Source: Bacteriovoracaceae bacterium | Lineage (GTDB): Bacteria > Bdellovibrionota > Bacteriovoracia > Bacteriovoracales > Bacteriovoracaceae | Direction of reading: 5' to 3' | Assembly: GCA_024711325.1 (NCBI GenBank) | Contig: JANJTC010000003.1 | Coordinates: 186,001 to 250,000 of the forward strand | DNA: 64,000 nucleotides | Part shown: positions 1 to 8,998 of the stretch, in pieces | Layout of the letters: every line of letters begins with the position of its first letter | Position numbering within the stretch: the stretch's first letter is position 1 | Position numbers and translations under genes: made by a program | The notes under the pieces: generated by a model | What the model was told of the DNA's origin: nothing | Databases searched by the model: none | What the model saw: only the letters and a program-made list of their open reading frames with translations

Positions 1-1
1 C

Positions 2-1321
2 AAAATTATCGATCTTTTGATTGCTCTGTTTTGTTGGCTTATTGCTTATCTATTGAGATTTGATAGCTTTAATAACGAATATTTGTGGTATCTAAAGCTT
101 TCCTTACCGCTGCTCATAATTCAATATTATTTTTTTAGAAAATTTGATCTGTATGCCTCAAAACGGCTTCAGGGTTTAGTTTCCGAATTATTAAATGTTT
201 TCAAGGCAAACTTTGCTGTAATTGTTACTTTCGTAATGAGCATTTACTTTTTCCATCCTGAAAAAGTGTCACGAATTGTTTTATTAAACTACTCACTTTT
301 ATCCACCTTCTTGTTCATCACAACTAAACTAGGGATTCGAATGTTTCTTCGTATACAGCGAAGAAAAGGAAAGAATTTAAGACATGTCATTCTTATGGGG
401 AATGGTCCACAAATCGAGCATTTTCTAAAAGTCATAAAAGCTAATCCAGAGGCTGGGTTAAAGATCAAGGGATGGCACGACTCAAACGGCTTGAATGAGA
501 AATATTCAATCAAGGAAATGAATATTTCAGTTGGAAATTTAAAAAACTTGAATTCAGATTATTTAGTAATTGGTTACTACTTAAAAGATCTTGGAAAAGG
601 CGATGAATTACTAAAGATACTTTCTAAAGAGTTAATTGAAATTATAATTCTTCCAGATTTAAGTTTTTCTCTGATTGGACACGAAATTTCAGAATTTGCT
701 GGTTTGCCTGCCATTAGTATCAATCAACCCAAATTTCATACAAAGAGTATAATTACCAAAAGACTTTTTGATATCCTACTCTCGTCTATCGGTTTGATTC
801 TAATTTCCCCACTTTTGCTACTTATCGGCTTAGGGGTAAAGCTAACTTCACCGGGTTCTATTCTATTTGGACAAAAACGAGTGGGGTTAGATGGTCATGG
901 GTTCATAATGTGGAAATTTCGCACCATGAGAACTGATGCTGAATCTCAAGGGAGTGGATGGACAACGAAGAATGACCCGAGAAGAACCAAATTTGGTTCT
1001 TTTCTACGTAAAACATCATTCGACGAATTACCACAACTTTGGAATGTTCTAGTTGGAGATATGAGCCTTGTAGGGCCTAGGCCAGAGCAGCCTTATTTTG
1101 TTGAAAAGTTTCGTGAAGAGATTGATGCTTATATGCTTCGACATAAGATGAAGGCCGGTATCACAGGATGGGCACAGGTCAATGGACTACGAGGTGATAC
1201 GAGTATTTCTACACGTATTGAATATGATATTTGGTACATCAAGAATTGGTCAATATGGCTGGATATTAGCATTATTTTCATGACCTTTTGGAAAGGTATC
1301 TTTAATAGGAATGCTTACTAG
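2..1321 (+). CDS. Polyprenyl-phosphate sugar phosphotransferase, 5' end outside window
   Basis: This enzyme transfers a sugar-1-phosphate from a nucleotide sugar to undecaprenyl phosphate at the inner membrane, the first step of a lipid-linked glycan. The N-terminal part is hydrophobic with several membrane segments, followed by a CoA-binding-like middle region. The bacterial sugar transferase domain (WcaJ/WbaP family, PF02397) fills about the last 190 residues. It shows KRLFD, the FDELPQL motif with the Asp-Glu pair, LVGPRPE and GWAQVNG. The frame is open to base 2, so the true start lies upstream; a TTG at 17 is only an internal start candidate. The next gene starts 2 bases downstream. The sugar specificity (glucose, galactose or an N-acetyl sugar) cannot be read from the sequence. 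Confidence 0.93.
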   Translation, partial: KIIDLLIALFCWLIAYLLRFDSFNNEYLWYLKLSLPLLIIQYYFFRKFDLYASKRLQGLVSELLNVFKANFAVIVTFVMSIYFFHPEKVSRIVLLNYSLLSTFLFITTKLGIRMFLRIQRRKGKNLRHVILMGNGPQIEHFLKVIKANPEAGLKIKGWHDSNGLNEKYSIKEMNISVGNLKNLNSDYLVIGYYLKDLGKGDELLKILSKELIEIIILPDLSFSLIGHEISEFAGLPAISINQPKFHTKSIITKRLFDILLSSIGLILISPLLLLIGLGVKLTSPGSILFGQKRVGLDGHGFIMWKFRTMRTDAESQGSGWTTKNDPRRTKFGSFLRKTSFDELPQLWNVLVGDMSLVGPRPEQPYFVEKFREEIDAYMLRHKMKAGITGWAQVNGLRGDTSISTRIEYDIWYIKNWSIWLDISIIFMTFWKGIFNRNAY

Positions 1322-1323
1322 AG

Positions 1324-2544
1324 GTGATTTTGAAACAGTTACTAAATACTATTAAGATCTCTGGTCCGTTTGCGTTTGCTCGGCTTGGATACGGATATGT
1401 TCAAGCTAGATTTCTAATGCTTCTTGCAAAGATATTGCGCCCTGTTGGAATAAAGCTTAAGTCATCCGCACTTTGGATTCTAAAAAGACAATCTTCTGAT
1501 GAGGCTTCTGTTCGAATATTTGAACATTTATTAATTAATATATTCCAAAGAGATAAAACAGTTAATTTACTCGTTCCCAATTATTTAGGGAAAGCATTTC
1601 GCAATATCCTACCTTTTCTGCCAAAAGGTACTTGCATAAAGATATACCAAGATTTGCAACAAGATGATGAATTTGATTGGGTTATTATTACAAATGTAAT
1701 GTTGAGTTCAATCGCAGCGAAATTAAAATATAAAATAGAAAATTTTGAAATAGAACTTTCGACTATGGGCTTTCATCTTTTAAGAAATAAGAAATTATCG
1801 GGTAACTCAAATGTATACGAATATATACGTCTAAGGGAAGAAGTGGAGCTATTAAGTAGACACGAAAATGGAAACCGTATTATTTTTAAAGATGATTTTA
1901 AATTCTGTATAAGATCTAGATCCATGGATGCTGCAATCTTGGATGAGGTAAAAACGGAATACTGCAATTGGTTGACGATGAAAAATTTAAAATTTGATAC
2001 AATTATAGATATTGGAGCTCAAATAGGTGGATTCTCTGTTTATGCTTCAAGGTTTCTAAATCAGCAAGGGAAGATTTTTTCTTATGAGCCTGAACCGAAA
2101 AATTTCGAATTATTGAAAGAAAATCTATCAATGAATGAACTGTCTAATATTGTTTCACCTCAAGAAGTTGCTTTGAGTAATAAAAAGGGAAAAGCTGAAT
2201 TATCCATTTCTTCTGATAATACTGGCGGTAATAAGCTAGGTGTAAGCGAGAGTTCGAGTAATTCTACAGTTCAAGTTGTTACTCTAGATGCATTAGAAGA
2301 AGTGCAAGGCCATCTAAATGGAAGAAACTTGCTTAAAATTGATGTTGAAGGCTGGGAATATCCCATATTAAAAAGAATTGAACCCATATTATCTTGCTTT
2401 GAAGTTATTTTAGGTGAATTACAATATTCGCAATTTGGATCTACTGAAAAATCACTAAATGTACTTCTTAAAGCTGGGTTTGATGTGGAAACCAAAGGTG
2501 ATAACTCAATTTTACTTTTTTATGCACAGAGGAAACCGCTGTAA
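1324..2544 (+). CDS. FkbM family SAM-dependent methyltransferase
   Basis: The C-terminal half (about residues 215-400) is an FkbM-type methyltransferase. It has the SAM-binding loop DIGAQIGGF near residue 228, an acidic EPEPKNF after strand 2 and the family hallmark KIDVEGWE near residue 338. It probably O-methylates a sugar of the glycan. The first 200 residues are an extension I do not recognise. The start is uncertain: GTG at 1324 has little Shine-Dalgarno (SD) sequence, while TTG at 1330 lies only 3-4 bases after GAGGT. The stop overlaps the ATG of the next gene by one base, so the two are probably translationally coupled. Confidence 0.88.
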   Translation: MILKQLLNTIKISGPFAFARLGYGYVQARFLMLLAKILRPVGIKLKSSALWILKRQSSDEASVRIFEHLLINIFQRDKTVNLLVPNYLGKAFRNILPFLPKGTCIKIYQDLQQDDEFDWVIITNVMLSSIAAKLKYKIENFEIELSTMGFHLLRNKKLSGNSNVYEYIRLREEVELLSRHENGNRIIFKDDFKFCIRSRSMDAAILDEVKTEYCNWLTMKNLKFDTIIDIGAQIGGFSVYASRFLNQQGKIFSYEPEPKNFELLKENLSMNELSNIVSPQEVALSNKKGKAELSISSDNTGGNKLGVSESSSNSTVQVVTLDALEEVQGHLNGRNLLKIDVEGWEYPILKRIEPILSCFEVILGELQYSQFGSTEKSLNVLLKAGFDVETKGDNSILLFYAQRKPL

Positions 2545-3869
2545 TGATCAGCTATCTTAACGGATATATTTTATATCCAATTCTAGAAAAACTTACTAAA
2601 CGCCAGATTGCAGTTAAGCTTCGAGAGCTTACTTTATTTGAGACTTTGTCTTACGAAAAGAAATTAGAAATCCAAAAAGAAGAATTATACAAGTTGCTAG
2701 TTTTTTGCCAAGGACATATCCCTTTTTACCAGGAAATGTTCAAGCAAAATAACTTTGATATAGAGAAGATTAAAGAGGACATCTCTTATATAAAGAACCT
2801 TCCTGTCCTAACGAAAGAAATAGTTAGAGATAATGCTGAGAAGCTTAAATATTTAGGAAACGGTTTACATGCAAGAAAAACGGGAGGTTCTACTGGGCAG
2901 TCGGTCTTTTTTTTCTATGACAATGGTGGGTTGGATTGGACTGCCGCAATCAATCTTTATGCTTATAATCAAGTAGGTAAGAGGCCACATCATACTGACT
3001 GTCATATTTCTGCTGAACTCGGGATTAAGCCACCTTTGTTGAAATACAAAGTAATGCAATTTTTCAAACTAATGAGTCAGAACAGGAAAGTTCTAATGAT
3101 TGACTCATTTTCAAATGAGGCTCTTAAACTAGTTTATAAGAATTTGAAAAGCTTCAAACCTTATCTACTTCAAGGGCATCCTTCCACTGCTTATGCCCTT
3201 GCAAGTTTTATTGAATCGAATAAATTGAAAAGAAAAAAAATGTTTTCTGTCTTTGAACCTACTGGCGAAATGATCACTGGTAAGATGATTAAAACGATTG
3301 AAGAAAATCTTTTGTGTAAGGTCGTAAACAGATACGGCAATGCCGAGTTTGGCGTGATTGCTCATAGCACAGAATCACATGACCCTTTTCGCTTGAAAGT
3401 TTTTGACAGAGCATTTTTTGTGGAAGAAACGGAAGAAAGTAACATAATAGTAACAGGAATTACGAATTATGGATTTCCACTTTTGCGATATGATACGGGG
3501 GATATAGGCTCAGTAAAAAAAGAAAGTGATGGTACTTTCATTTATAATATACAAGGAAGAGTACATGATCTTGTAGAGATAAACGGTGAAAGCTTTCCAA
3601 CACATTTCATTATGGATTTTTTGGATCATAAAGTTTGTGGGGTAAGACAATTCCAAATAGTTTTGACCGATTCGAATAAGGCTATATTGAATATTGTTCC
3701 TGAAAATGAAGCCGATTCCGAGAGAATAAGAATGATGGTCGAGAAAAGATGGCCTGATGGTTTTGATATTAAATTTGTAGGTTTTGAACAATTGGAAACA
3801 CAAGGCTGGAGAAACAAGTTTAGGTTTGTGATTAACAAAAGAAATATTCATGCACAAAGTTCTTTTTAA
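2544..3869 (+). CDS. CapK/PaaK-like adenylate-forming enzyme
   Basis: This belongs to the phenylacetate-CoA ligase / coenzyme F390 synthetase-like (CapK) group of adenylating enzymes that recurs in capsule clusters. It has the phosphate-binding loop TGGSTGQS near residue 112, NRYGNAEFG near 262 and the nucleotide-contacting YDTGDIG near 315. At 441 residues it has the usual family length. It probably activates a carboxylic acid as an acyl-adenylate for decoration of a sugar, but the substrate is unknown. It sits in a tight + strand run, with a 1-base overlap upstream and a 20-base overlap downstream. Confidence 0.85.
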   Translation: MISYLNGYILYPILEKLTKRQIAVKLRELTLFETLSYEKKLEIQKEELYKLLVFCQGHIPFYQEMFKQNNFDIEKIKEDISYIKNLPVLTKEIVRDNAEKLKYLGNGLHARKTGGSTGQSVFFFYDNGGLDWTAAINLYAYNQVGKRPHHTDCHISAELGIKPPLLKYKVMQFFKLMSQNRKVLMIDSFSNEALKLVYKNLKSFKPYLLQGHPSTAYALASFIESNKLKRKKMFSVFEPTGEMITGKMIKTIEENLLCKVVNRYGNAEFGVIAHSTESHDPFRLKVFDRAFFVEETEESNIIVTGITNYGFPLLRYDTGDIGSVKKESDGTFIYNIQGRVHDLVEINGESFPTHFIMDFLDHKVCGVRQFQIVLTDSNKAILNIVPENEADSERIRMMVEKRWPDGFDIKFVGFEQLETQGWRNKFRFVINKRNIHAQSSF

Positions 3870-4803
3870 TACCTGGAATGCCGCCTTCTTTATTAAAGGT
3901 GGGGGAGAAGTTCAACTTCTTGAATCCAAGCGAGCATTAGAGCAGAAAGGTTGTTCCATTGATCTTTACGATATGTGGAACCCTCAAAAAGACTTTGATA
4001 TTTTTCATCAGTTTTCTTCTGTCCCGGGTGTTGAGTATGTAATAGATGCTTATAAAAGTTTGGGAAAGAAAATTGTGATTTCTCCCATTTTTTGGGACGA
4101 ACTGACAGAAGATTATCCACTTCATTATCATTATAAGAACCTGTTTCCTAAAGCAGACCTGCTTATGACCAACTCTGATGCGGAATCAGAGAAAATCAGC
4201 CGCCTTTTTTCAATTCCTTTGGATAAGTTTCAGAAAACAAGAAACAGTATAACTGATGATTACTTAGTAAAAGGAAACAGGGAGTTATTCCTAAAACAGT
4301 TTAATATTTCGGTTCCATTCGTTTTAACTGTTGCAAATATTGATGAACGTAAAAATACGGCAAGGCTAGTAGAGGCATGTGAAAGGCTTAAAATTAAGCT
4401 GGTTTCTATTGGCAATGTACGACACCCACATATTTTAAAAAGCTTTGAGAACAGTCCTTATTTTCGTCACCTTGGACCAATTTCTGATAAAGAAATTTTA
4501 AAATCAGCTTTTTGCTCTTGTTCTTTATTTGCATTGCCTAGTATGTGTGAGACTCCTGGAATTGCAGCTTTAGAGGCGGCATCTCAGGGGGCGAAGATAC
4601 TTATTACTCAAGAAGGATCAGCTAAAGAATATTTTGAGGATTATGCTACTTATGTTGACCCTTGGTCTGTTGATTCAATCACAACTGGAATGGATATTGC
4701 GTTAAGTTCTTCTCATAAGGATATAAGTACATTTATAAGAGAGACTTATACTTGGAGTAATACTGCGGATGATATTATTAAAGGATATGAAAAGATTTTT
4801 TAG
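3850..4803 (+). CDS. GT4 family glycosyltransferase
   Basis: This is a GT-B fold glycosyltransferase of family GT4. It has an N-terminal glycine-rich loop (KGGGEVQL), a hinge followed by TVANIDERKN, and a C-terminal donor-binding segment CETPGIAALEAASQG near residues 232-246 that matches the E-x7-E motif. It is predicted to be cytoplasmic and to extend the lipid-linked glycan. It is short (317 residues), mostly in the acceptor half. It starts inside the end of the CapK-like gene. Donor and linkage cannot be predicted. Confidence 0.87.
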   Translation: MHKVLFNTWNAAFFIKGGGEVQLLESKRALEQKGCSIDLYDMWNPQKDFDIFHQFSSVPGVEYVIDAYKSLGKKIVISPIFWDELTEDYPLHYHYKNLFPKADLLMTNSDAESEKISRLFSIPLDKFQKTRNSITDDYLVKGNRELFLKQFNISVPFVLTVANIDERKNTARLVEACERLKIKLVSIGNVRHPHILKSFENSPYFRHLGPISDKEILKSAFCSCSLFALPSMCETPGIAALEAASQGAKILITQEGSAKEYFEDYATYVDPWSVDSITTGMDIALSSSHKDISTFIRETYTWSNTADDIIKGYEKIF

Positions 4804-4833
4804 TATCAATCTTATATAGTGCTTGTTTTAATA

Positions 4834-4952
4834 TTATTGTACTACAAATTGTAAGACAATTATCTTGTTTTTAAGGAATTATATGCTTAGTGAGTTGAAT
4901 AAAAGTGACATTGGCCTGCTTACTTTTCAGTGTAATATTTGTAGTACAATAA
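4834..4952. repeat. 16-bp perfect inverted repeat around a start codon
   Basis: The 16 bases at 4834-4849 recur as their exact reverse complement at 4937-4952. The arms flank the start (4883) and SD of the following methyltransferase gene, so a transcript from upstream could fold into a stem closing an 87-base loop that contains the ribosome-binding site. No function is known. Confidence 0.6.
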
Positions 4953-5674
4953 ATCGTGTCCCTGTTAACTCTTTAAACCGCGAAACACCATCTTGTTCCA
5001 AGTGCGCCTCGACTGTGAGAATGAGAGGAATGATCCATGCTCTTTCAGTCGCTCTATATCAGAAGTCACTCCCAATAAATGAATTTCCATTATCAAGTGA
5101 GATAAGAGGTATTGGAATGAGTGATTGGGATACCTATGCAAATGCTCTGGCCAATAGGGTTTCTTATGTAAACACTTACTATCACAAAGAGCCAAAACTA
5201 GATATAACGGACATTAAAGATCGAGATGAATCGACTTTAGATTTTATCTTAACCACTGATGTATTTGAGCATGTCCTAGCTCCTTGCAGCCGAGCTTTTG
5301 AAAATTCTTATAAACTCTTAAAACCCGGTGGACATTTAGTCATGAGCGTTCCTTATTCTCTTGAAAATGAGGATAACCAAGAACATTTTTCAGATCTCCA
5401 TGATTTTAAGATAGTTGAAAAAAATAATCGTAGGGTGTTGATAAATGAAACCTCGACAGGCAATATTCAGGAATATGACAATCTTATTTTTCATGGAGGC
5501 GAAGGCGATACTTTGGAAATGAGGTTATTTTCAGAAGCCGGCTTAATTAAAAATCTAAAAGATGCGGGCTTTATTGATATTCAAATTATGAAGGAGCCTT
5601 GTTTTGAGCATGGAGTTTACTGGCGGCACTCGTGGTCATTACCATTGATTGCTCGAAAGTCTAAACTTGGCTAA
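4883..5674 (+). CDS. SAM-dependent methyltransferase with N-terminal zinc ribbon
   Basis: This is a class I methyltransferase (type 11-like). Four cysteines at residues 17, 20, 38 and 41 form a CxxC...CxxC zinc-ribbon-like start. The core shows TTDVFEHVLAP and KLLKPGGHLVMSVPY, typical of motif II and post-II regions. The ATG at 4883 is chosen because AAGGA lies 5 bases upstream; a longer TTG start at 4865 has no SD. It follows the GT4 gene after 79 bases. It probably modifies a glycan residue, but the substrate is unknown. Confidence 0.82.
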   Translation: MLSELNKSDIGLLTFQCNICSTINRVPVNSLNRETPSCSKCASTVRMRGMIHALSVALYQKSLPINEFPLSSEIRGIGMSDWDTYANALANRVSYVNTYYHKEPKLDITDIKDRDESTLDFILTTDVFEHVLAPCSRAFENSYKLLKPGGHLVMSVPYSLENEDNQEHFSDLHDFKIVEKNNRRVLINETSTGNIQEYDNLIFHGGEGDTLEMRLFSEAGLIKNLKDAGFIDIQIMKEPCFEHGVYWRHSWSLPLIARKSKLG

Positions 5675-5699
5675 GTGAAGTTAAATATTTTACATGTGA

Positions 5700-5715
5700 T
5701 TTATCTTTAGATAAA
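5700..5715. terminator. Small hairpin between convergent genes
   Basis: A 7-bp perfect stem (TTTATCT / AGATAAA, 2-base loop) sits in the 44-base gap between two convergent genes and is followed by A/T-rich sequence on both sides. It could act as a weak bidirectional terminator. It is AT-rich, so the call is tentative. Confidence 0.3.
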
Positions 5716-5718
5716 ATA

Positions 5719-6618
5719 TCAAACTTTTTGCATCCAAAAACTTGCTCCCAAATTTTTGAAAGCAACTTCGAATTCATCTCTATAGCGCTCAAGGTAGTTT
5801 AGCCCCATGTGGTTGTTGAAATACAAAGTTTTGTATCGTTCGTTATTGCTTAGAAAGGCACGAAGAATATAATTCTCATTCCAGCAAATCCCCATTTGTA
5901 ACCATTCGACAGGATATTCAAAGTTTAAAAAGATGTCATGAAAGTGTATGATTACGCCGGATTTAAGGCGAGGAAGTATTTCAAACATAATATAATTTAA
6001 GTCGCTCCCAAATTTGCTCACATGAGTTGAGTCGACAAATAAAATGTCGTTTCTTTCGAGTTGTGTGAAAATTGATGAATCGAGATCTTCAAGTCTTTCT
6101 GCTATTAATGTACTCTTATTAAGGTCTTCACCGACTAAATCTTTAAGGAGTGCGGGATAAGGTTCTATAAATGTTTTTTCTATTTTTTCTGAGAAATAAA
6201 GGTTTTCAGTGTCGAATAAAACGCATGAAGAAAAACCTGAACCTATTTCAATCACCTTCTTGGGCTTATAACAGATTAGAATATTGTAGTAAGTAATGGC
6301 ATCATTATGACCAAATGCCGAGTTTTTATAGTAATATTTCAATCCTTCCTTGGGGGTGTCATCCCAAGGAAGCTTATCCTGATTTGAAATCATAAAGTCG
6401 AGGAACCGTAATTGTTGTTCAATATTTAGATTAATGTCCCTCACGGGGAGTGTTCGTATTTTTTGATATTTAGATTCCTCTGTTTTATCAAATACGACCA
6501 TTGGCGAATAAAAATGATCTAAAGGAACAAATCTTTCATGATACTTTAATTTTTCAGCTTTCTTCGTTAATAGTTTGTAATTCTTAATTTTCTGTTTAGG
6601 CCAATTTAAAATATTCAT
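5719..6618 (-). CDS. Class I SAM-dependent methyltransferase (Methyltransf_24-like)
   Basis: A 299-residue protein with the SAM-binding motif VIEIGSGFSS (residues 122-130), a later DILFVDSTHV strand and GVIIHFHD, the pattern of Methyltransf_24-like enzymes that methylate sugars or small molecules. The first 100 residues are an extension without a recognised motif. It is transcribed on the minus strand, downstream of the ABC exporter genes and 117 AT-rich bases from them. The substrate is unknown. Confidence 0.75.
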   Translation of the reverse strand: MNILNWPKQKIKNYKLLTKKAEKLKYHERFVPLDHFYSPMVVFDKTEESKYQKIRTLPVRDINLNIEQQLRFLDFMISNQDKLPWDDTPKEGLKYYYKNSAFGHNDAITYYNILICYKPKKVIEIGSGFSSCVLFDTENLYFSEKIEKTFIEPYPALLKDLVGEDLNKSTLIAERLEDLDSSIFTQLERNDILFVDSTHVSKFGSDLNYIMFEILPRLKSGVIIHFHDIFLNFEYPVEWLQMGICWNENYILRAFLSNNERYKTLYFNNHMGLNYLERYRDEFEVAFKNLGASFWMQKV

Positions 6619-6735
6619 GTTGATTATGCTTTTTTCTTTAGTTTGTGATTCAATATTTATTATTAATGTAATAATTAAAAGTTTAAATTGAAACTTAATT
6701 TAAATATCTGAAAAATAGTTAGTAACTAAATTCGA

Positions 6736-7479
6736 TTATAGACAATAATGCTTTTTGTACTCTGTGAGAACTTCCTCTGCGGGAGCATCCATTTTGATTC
6801 TATGATTTTCTATCCAAATAACCCTGCTACATATCCTTTGTATATCGTATATGTTGTGAGAAACCAAAATCATAGTCACCCCTCGATCCTTGAATTCTTG
6901 CATCTTCTGATAGCATTTCTGCTGAAATTTACCATCTCCAACTGATAGAACTTCATCAATTAGTAGAATAACAGGATCAAGGTGAGCGATAACAGAAAAA
7001 CCGAGACGGGTAAGCATCCCTGACGAATAGGTTCTGATCGGATGATTTATGAAATCACCAAGCTCTGAAAAGTCTATGATCTGATTCATTTTTTCTTTAA
7101 CTTCTTTTCTCGTCAAACCAAGCAGAACGCCGTTAAGCTCTATATTTTCCACTCCAGTCAGGTCTGGATGAAAACCTCCTCCAAGTTCAAGAAGAGGGGA
7201 GACTCTTCCATTTACTTCAACAGTTCCTTGATTAGGCTTTAGAACTTGAGCAATGAGTCCCAATGTAGTACTTTTTCCAGCTCCGTTTCTACCGATAAAG
7301 GCAACACATTCGCCCTTTTTAATATCAAAGCTGATATCTTCAAGGGCTGTAAATTTTGCCGATTTCATCTCCTTGAGTGCTTTAGGTAGATTAAATAGCA
7401 AGTTTTTAAAGCCACCTGTAATATGGTGGTAAAGAGGATAAGATTTTGTGACGTGGGAAAAAGTTACTACAGAAGTCAT
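6736..7479 (-). CDS. Polysaccharide ABC exporter, ATP-binding subunit (Wzt/KpsT-like)
   Basis: This is the nucleotide-binding subunit of an ABC-2 glycan exporter acting at the inner membrane. It has Walker A GRNGAGKST (residues 63-71), the LELGGGFHPDLTG stretch typical of O-antigen and teichoic exporters, signature YSSGM (151-155), Walker B VILLIDE (170-176) and VSHN with the switch His. At 247 residues it lacks the C-terminal carbohydrate-binding domain found in Wzt proteins that recognise a chain terminus. The ATG at 7479 overlaps the permease stop as ATGA, a coupling signal; a start further upstream at 7500 would overlap more without reason. Confidence 0.93.
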   Translation of the reverse strand: MTSVVTFSHVTKSYPLYHHITGGFKNLLFNLPKALKEMKSAKFTALEDISFDIKKGECVAFIGRNGAGKSTTLGLIAQVLKPNQGTVEVNGRVSPLLELGGGFHPDLTGVENIELNGVLLGLTRKEVKEKMNQIIDFSELGDFINHPIRTYSSGMLTRLGFSVIAHLDPVILLIDEVLSVGDGKFQQKCYQKMQEFKDRGVTMILVSHNIYDIQRICSRVIWIENHRIKMDAPAEEVLTEYKKHYCL

Positions 7480-8222
7480 AGAATCTCTGCAAAGCGCCAT
7501 GAGAGTTTGTTATAAACTAATTGGCCAAGAACAAGCACAATTGAAGCCCAGACCATACTGATCCCTATGTACTGCCAATTAATAAATCCATTCAAAAACA
7601 AGTCTCGCCAAGAAATAATAAGAGGGGCAACTGGATTCAGTACGATAAGCTGCTGATACTCCTTAGGCACCATATTTATATCAAAAACAACAGGAGTTGA
7701 GTAAAACAGAAAAGTCATTCCAATTTGAATCAGTCTTTCTAGGTCCCTAAAAAAGAGATTTATGGTGGATATAAATAGATTGAACCCATAAGTTAGCATG
7801 AGCTGGATTAAACAAAGTAGCGGAATTCCCAAAATCCAGTCAAGAGTCGGAGACTTATCAAATATGAAAAGAAAGAGAACGATGATTGGCAGAGATGCTA
7901 AAAAATGAAGCATGTCTTGAACGACGGCGACAAAACTTAAAAGATATCTTGGAAAATTCACCTTTTTAATGAGGGGAGCGTTTCCTAAAAATGTCATAGG
8001 TCCAACCCCGACAGAGTTGGCAAACCATTGCCAAGGAAATAGAGCAGAGATCAAAAAAATTGGGAAATTCTCAATTTTTACTTTCATGACTATTTTGAAA
8101 ATCATAAAGTAAAGAAGAGCATAGGCTAAAGGGTTAGCAATCGACCATAAATAACCTAGACTTAGATGTTTATATCTAACACGTAGCTCTTTTTGGGTAA
8201 GTTGAATGATAATGTCTTTCAT
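7476..8222 (-). CDS. Polysaccharide ABC exporter, permease (Wzm-like)
   Basis: This is an ABC-2 type permease of 248 residues with six predicted membrane helices, the partner of the downstream ATPase. The N terminus (KELRVRYKHLSLGYLW) and LNPVAPLIISWRDLFL match the Wzm/TagG/KpsM group. Together the pair would flip completed undecaprenyl-linked glycan to the periplasm, where an O-antigen ligase could act. It overlaps the ATPase gene by 4 bases and is divergent from the glycosyltransferase at 8303. Confidence 0.93.
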   Translation of the reverse strand: MKDIIIQLTQKELRVRYKHLSLGYLWSIANPLAYALLYFMIFKIVMKVKIENFPIFLISALFPWQWFANSVGVGPMTFLGNAPLIKKVNFPRYLLSFVAVVQDMLHFLASLPIIVLFLFIFDKSPTLDWILGIPLLCLIQLMLTYGFNLFISTINLFFRDLERLIQIGMTFLFYSTPVVFDINMVPKEYQQLIVLNPVAPLIISWRDLFLNGFINWQYIGISMVWASIVLVLGQLVYNKLSWRFAEIL

Positions 8223-8302
8223 TGTTTAAAAGCATAGATAATTTAAGATAAAATGAATATCATTTTAAAAGAAGATAGATATTTAATTAATAGAAGTAAA
8301 AA

Positions 8303-8998
8303 ATGCTTTCAGTCGTCATTCCAACCCTTTTAATGGGCCCAAAAGATATTTTTCAACACACTCTCGACGTTTTAAATTCATCAGAAGTTGTCTCAGAAAT
8401 TATAATTATAGATAACACGGATTCAAAATCATTTAGAAGCTTTTACCATCCGACTGAAAAATTTATTATCATAGAGCCTGGGAAAAATATTTTCGTAAAT
8501 AAAGCTTGGAATATTGGCTTACAACAATCTACCTCACAGCTTTTCTTAATATTAAATGATGACATCTTGATTCATCCAGATGTGCTTGGGACATGTGTAA
8601 ACACTTATAAAAACCTCCACCAACCCGGAATTTTGACCGTGAGAACGGTTATTAATAAAAACATTGATGAATACTTATCTTTAGTCAAATTAATGCTAAA
8701 GGAAAGGCTTGAAGTCACAACCAATGTTCCTGAGGGGCGGATTGGCTGGTTTATGTTAGGAGATATTGAAAATTGGGAAGATATTCCAGAGGAGATAGAC
8801 ATATTTTACGGTGACAATTTTATTTATGAAATGGCCAAGAAGAATGGATTGATCAATTACATGATTGAAAGTGGTGTTGTTATTTCTCACAATCAAAGTT
8901 CTACAGTCTTAAATCAAGAATTTATAAAAATTAAAACTCCTGTTGCTAATAACGATCATATACAATGGCCTAAAATAAAAAAGCGTTACAACTTTTAG
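8303..8998 (+). CDS. Glycosyltransferase family 2-like protein
   Basis: A GT-A fold enzyme of 231 residues. The N terminus has VVIPTL and IIIIDNT, and the metal/nucleotide motif appears as ILNDD with the context LFLILNDDILIHPDV. It is shorter than most GT2 enzymes and has no membrane segment, so it is probably cytoplasmic and peripheral. It is divergent from the ABC exporter and its last 4 bases overlap the convergent nonulosonate gene. Confidence 0.75.
   Translation: MLSVVIPTLLMGPKDIFQHTLDVLNSSEVVSEIIIIDNTDSKSFRSFYHPTEKFIIIEPGKNIFVNKAWNIGLQQSTSQLFLILNDDILIHPDVLGTCVNTYKNLHQPGILTVRTVINKNIDEYLSLVKLMLKERLEVTTNVPEGRIGWFMLGDIENWEDIPEEIDIFYGDNFIYEMAKKNGLINYMIESGVVISHNQSSTVLNQEFIKIKTPVANNDHIQWPKIKKRYNF

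Noticed and set aside
289-513. Minus-strand ORF within the first phosphotransferase
   Set aside because: It is an antisense shadow of a clear coding frame, without motif or SD.
3510-3857. 115-codon minus-strand ORF inside the CapK-like gene
   Set aside because: It is antisense to a well-supported gene and has no recognised family.
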